A stretch of DNA of 64,000 nt, taken from assembly GCA_022376925.1 (NCBI GenBank), contig JAIOJX010000025.1:9889141-9953140 (forward strand), given 5' to 3'. Positions 60,812 through 64,000 of this stretch are shown here, piece by piece. A program made the position numbers and the translations under genes. The notes under the pieces were generated by a model that saw only the letters and a program-made list of their open reading frames with translations, did not search any database and had not been told where the DNA came from. Each line of letters starts with the position of its first letter. Within the stretch, counting starts at the first letter, position 1. Origin of the DNA: Tragulus kanchil (taxonomy: Eukaryota > Chordata > Mammalia > Artiodactyla > Tragulidae).

Positions 60812-60868
60812 TCTATCCATCCATCTGTTCATCCATCCATCCATCCTTCCATCCTGTCCATCCATCAT
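60812..60868. repeat. (ATCC)n microsatellite
   Basis: Degenerate ccatccatc units. Confidence 0.9.
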
Positions 60869-61170
60869 TCATACTTTATTATGAAGTTCTCTGGAGATTT
60901 ATGACACTGAGCATTTCTCTGCAGTTGAAGAAAAGACAAGGAGGCTGTCATGAGAATGGGAAATGGAGGTTGAAACATAATTCTTCATTGGTCTCTTGAA
61001 GGATGTGGTCATTAAAATGCAGGAAAGGAGAAACAGAATAAAACACATTATTTGTTTTTTTTATGAATTAGATAATGTATGAAAAGTAATCAGGATTTTG
61101 TCTGAAAAGGTACTCAGTGTTTACCAGATTTCTTCCTTGCATTATTTTTCTTGAGAATATCAAGACTCTT

Positions 61171-61442
61171 TTTCGTTTTAATTTTGGCCTCTTTTATTGT
61201 TTTTTTATTTATTTATTTTCATCCATCTTTATTCTTTGGCCTGTGTGGGCCTCCCATTGCAGCAGCCTCTCGCGTTGCAGAGCACTGGCTCTGGGTGCAT
61301 GTGCTCCAGAGCGCTGGCTTGTAGTTGAACATACTGGTCCAGTCACTCCGCGGCATGTGGGATCTTCCCAGGCCAGGGATCGAACTAACACCCCTTGCAC
61401 TGCAAGGTGGACTCTTTACCCACTGGACCACCAGGAAAGCCC
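61171..61442 (-). mobile_element. CHR-type SINE with 18-base target-site duplication
   Basis: Reverse orientation: T-rich tail, gtgtgggcctcccattgcag, cagagcactggctctgggtg, gcatgtgggatcttcccagg, ggatcgaactaacacccctt, ending in the head complement ggaccaccaggaaagccc. Flanks 61153-61170 and 61443-61460 match except for two bases (gagaatatcaagactctt and gagaatgttaagactctt). Confidence 0.88.
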
Positions 61443-61610
61443 GAGAATGTTAAGACTCTTGGTATACTTTGGTCAATATAATTGAAGTATTAGGAACTCT
61501 TCATAAAATTATTGAATCCTCAGGTTTGGATTGCCATCTAAGTCCAGATTTTCAAAGACAAATTCAAGTACACCAATAACTTCTTTCCTTCTTTCAGGTC
61601 AGCTTTTTCT

Positions 61611-61965
61611 TTTTAATTAATTCCTTGTTTATTTTGGCTATTCTGGGCTTTCACTGCTGCCACAGGCTCTTCTCTAGTTGCAGGGAGTGAGGGCTCCTCT
61701 CTAGTTGAGGTGAGCAGGCTTCTTGTTGCGGAGACTTCTCTTGTTGTGGAACTTGGGCTCTTAAGGCACACGGGCTTCTGTAGTTGTGGCATGTGGACTC
61801 AGCAGTTGTGGTGCATGGTCTCAATAGTTGCAGCTCTGAGGCTGTAGAGCACAGGCTCAATAGTTGTGACTGCATGTGGGATCTTCCTGGATCAGAGATC
61901 AAACCCGTGTCTGTCTCCTGCATTGGTAGGTGAACTATTCACCACTGAGCTACCAGGGAAGCCTC
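61611..61965 (-). mobile_element. CHR-type SINE with target-site duplication
   Basis: Reverse orientation: ggctattctgggctttcact, tgcagggagtgagggctcct, gcatgtgggatcttcctgga, ctgagctaccagggaagcct. Flanks tcaggtcagctttttct (61594-61610) and tcaggtcagcttttct (61966-61981) differ by one T. The repeated cttgttg/tagttgtgg words are part of the SINE body. Confidence 0.85.
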
Positions 61966-62009
61966 TCAGGTCAGCTTTTCTCTTGAAGTGTATATATGTG
62001 TATGTCAGA

Positions 62010-62214
62010 TGTGCAGGCATGCTCAATTTCCTACTCATGTCCGACTCTTTGCAATCTTATAGATTGTAGCCTGCCAGGTTCTCTGTCCACTGGATTTTCC
62101 AGGCAAGAATACTGGAGGGGGTTGCCAATTCCTTCCACAGAGTATCTTCCTGACAGAGGGATCAAACCTGAGTCTCCTATTACTGGCAGGCAGATCCTTT
62201 TTCTGGGAATCCCT
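62010..62214 (-). mobile_element. Bov-tA SINE with target-site duplication
   Basis: Reverse orientation: catgtccgactctttgcaat, ccaggcaagaatactggagg, tattactggcaggcagatcc. Flanked by tatgtcaga at 62001-62009 and 62215-62223. Confidence 0.92.
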
Positions 62215-62567
62215 TATGTCAGACACTGGATGAGAACTCTGAATACTTTCTCTTCTTGTATTCCTCATTTTGTTCAGAGTGGAAAAGAGATGCTGGAGGA
62301 GGAATTTGAAAGAATCCTTGCTTGAAACTTCTAATGGAGGCTGGTTAAGGAAAAGCATGGGTTTTTAATATCTTCCTTTTAAACCCAGCCTTGGAGCCAA
62401 GTCAGAGAGAGCAGAATGGAACCTTTCAAATCTCTGGTCTCCTCTTGTGCCTACTTCCTCTTTACAAGTCAAGTCCCAGTTTTCTCTGGCTGTGGACTAT
62501 GAGACTTTCCTGATCACACCTTCTCTATTTTTTTCCAACTCAAATACTACTGACTACGGCAAAAAAT

Positions 62568-62764
62568 GGGGCCTTCCAGGTGGCAGTAGTGGTAAAGAAC
62601 CGGCCTCCCAGTGCAGGAGACATAAGAGACTAGGGCTTGATCTCTGGGTCAGAAAGATCCCCAGGAGGAGAGCATGACAACCCACTCCAGAATTCTTGCC
62701 TGGAGAATCCCATGGACATAAAAAAGAGCTGGACATGACTGAAACAGTTAGGACACATGCACTG
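62568..62764 (+). mobile_element. Bov-tA SINE
   Basis: gggccttccaggtggcagta head, gcaggagacataagagacta, actccagaattcttgcctgg, agctggacatgactgaaaca. Its 3' part recurs at 63691-63842. Confidence 0.92.
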
Positions 62765-62817
62765 CAGCACATATTTGTAGCTTTAATAAAAGCTTGAATT
62801 GTCAATCACATTTTGTA

Positions 62818-63032
62818 TGTGCTCAATTGCTTAGTCTTGTCTTCGTCTTTGCAAGCCCATGGACTGTAGCCTGACAGACTCCTTAGTCCATGGGATTATC
62901 CCAGAAAGAATACTGGAGTGGGTTTGCCATTTCCTCCTCCAAGGATCTTGCCGACCCAGGTTCTGAATCCGAGTCTCTTATATCTCCTACACTGGCAGGC
63001 AGTTCATTACCACTGAGTTACCAGGGAAGCCC
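62818..63032 (-). mobile_element. Bov-tA SINE, opposed to its neighbour
   Basis: Reverse orientation: ctcaattgcttagtcttgtc, gcccatggactgtagcctga, gagttaccagggaagccc end. Lies 53 bases from the forward Bov-tA at 62568-62764, forming an inverted SINE pair. Partly repeated at 63896-64000. Confidence 0.9.
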
Positions 63033-63690
63033 ATTTACATTTATGAAAATTCTTTCCCTAAATAAACAGAAAGAATGTCTTTTCAGGCTTCATACACACA
63101 GCATTCTGTATATTGTGAGAAAATATAAATGTTACTCACTGTCTATGTATTCATCCTAACGTGACAATATAAATATATGCATCTTTTTCTCATTTTCAAT
63201 TTAATTTGAATTTTCTTTCTTGACCACATTTGACATTTTACTATTTTTTTTAAGAGAATCAACACTTTAGATCATAGACATTTCTGCTTTACAATTTATC
63301 TGTGTTTTCATTTATTATTTCTCTTGTCCTGCTGCACTGAAGGTTGCTTATTTTGGCTTTTAAAGTTTCTAAAATTGATTGCTGTTATGTTCATTCTTTC
63401 TCTTTTATCATGAACAGTTTTAAAACTGTGGCTTTGTCTTTAAGGCCAGCTGGGTCCTGATGTTTCCTGAAAGTATTCTCACTTTTGTTATATTTTAGCT
63501 TTGGTTTTCTCTTTTATTTTGTTTAGTTTTAGTTTTTTCATTTATTGCACAGTGGCCAAAGGAGAGAGGTTGTGCCAATTCCACTTAGGTCATTTATTTG
63601 AGATTACTTTTCTGTCCTCCAAGTATATTTGGTGTCTGTGCATATACTATCCATGTTCACCATTTGAGCTTTATGCTCTTTTTCTTCAGG
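63033..63690. other. Unassigned AT-rich DNA
   Basis: No gene or repeat recognised. Confidence 0.45.
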
Positions 63691-63842
63691 CAGGAGACAT
63701 AAAAAAGACTAGGGCTTGATCTCTGGGTCAGAAAGATCCCCAGGAGGAGAGCATGACAACCCACTCCAGAATTCTTGCCTGGAGAATCCCATGGACATAA
63801 AAAAGAGCTGGACATGACTGAAACAGTTAGGACACATGCACT
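63691..63842 (+). mobile_element. Bov-tA SINE 3' part, second copy
   Basis: Unit-2 duplicate of 62613-62764; two more A in gacataaaaaagactag than in unit 1. Confidence 0.9.
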
Positions 63843-63895
63843 GCAGCACATATTTGTAGCTTTAATAAAAGCTTGAATTGTCAATCACATTTTGT

Positions 63896-64000
63896 ATGTG
63901 CTCAATTGCTTAGTCTTGTCTTCGTCTTTGCAAGCCCATGGACTGTAGCCTGACAGACTCCTTAGTCCATGGGATTATCCCAGAAAGAATACTGGAGTGG
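63896..64000 (-). mobile_element. Bov-tA SINE, second copy cut by the window end
   Basis: Unit-2 duplicate of the 62818 SINE, running to the last base. Confidence 0.9.

Larger units (their letters stand above)
58704..60832 (+). repeat. Tandem duplication 20 (1,064 to 1,065-base unit)
   Basis: Units 58704-59768 and 59769-60832. One C fewer in unit 2 near 60203 (cccg versus ccg), which opens a 79-residue frame present only in unit 2. The first about 56 bases also end unit 2 of duplication 19. Confidence 0.95.
62613..64000 (+). repeat. Tandem duplication 21 (1,078-base unit, cut by window end)
   Basis: Units 62613-63690 and 63691-64000 (first 310 bases only). Two extra A in unit 2 near 63704. 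The second unit presumably continues past the window. Confidence 0.93.

Noticed and set aside
11895..62764. tRNA genes suggested by tRNA-like 5' ends
   Set aside because: The tRNA-like parts are degenerate tRNA-Glu-derived SINE heads followed by BovA or CHR bodies; no intact cloverleaf was seen.
668..64000. CRISPR array or tandem satellite
   Set aside because: Units are about 1 kb, each present two or three times, and unrelated in sequence between pairs.
668..64000. Recent segmental duplications as first explanation
   Set aside because: Near-constant unit size, chained overlaps, junction tails and run-length differences fit an assembly artefact better. Kept as an alternative in the findings.

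Overview
This window looks like ruminant (pecoran, probably bovid) nuclear intergenic DNA. The evidence is the repeat content: tRNA-Glu-derived Bov-tA/Bov-A SINEs on both strands, two BovB LINE 3' ends, artiodactyl L1 elements with their typical 3' UTRs, cetartiodactyl CHR-type SINEs, and older mammalian MIR, L2, MLT1-type LTR and L1M relics. I found no host protein-coding gene, no genuine tRNA or rRNA gene, no CRISPR array and no operon-like layout. The only recognisable coding sequences are decayed retrotransposon ORFs: L1 ORF1 and ORF2, and a BovB ORF C-terminus. Family names are from memory and should be confirmed with RepeatMasker.

The dominant structural signal is not a gene. From base 668 to the window end there are 21 direct, adjacent duplications with unit lengths of about 0.95 to 1.21 kb. 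They are nearly identical, and differ mainly by one-base homopolymer indels, a few substitutions and a few short block differences. Many are chained: the end of one second copy is the start of the next first copy, so some segments occur three times. They cut through L1, SINE, LTR and unique DNA alike. The simplest reading is an assembly in which overlapping contigs (or allelic contigs) were abutted without merging. About 22 kb of the 64 kb is then redundant and the true locus is about 41-42 kb. If real, it would be an extraordinary run of tandem duplications, so it is the first thing to check.

Layout: 1-7694, minus-strand L1 (ORF2, ORF1, 5' UTR, GC-rich promoter), interrupted by two duplications and by sequence I cannot assign. 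7695-15576, mostly unassigned DNA with MIR copies and one Bov-tA, in four chained duplications. 15577-18800, nested insertions: old L1, then younger L1 3' end, then Bov-tA; an MLT1-type LTR split by a Bov-tA; BovB; MIR. 19065-30407, duplicated blocks with SINE, L2 and old L1 relics. 30408-36160, BovB, MIR, an L1 with a 5' inversion, then an older antisense L1. 36700-44400, SINEs, old L1 and a CHR SINE with target-site duplications. 44400-59300, largely unassigned DNA with few SINEs. 59314-64000, a dense SINE cluster including an opposed Bov-tA pair.

Nothing suggests genes working together. The biology here is retrotransposon insertion and decay, overlaid by what is most likely an assembly artefact.
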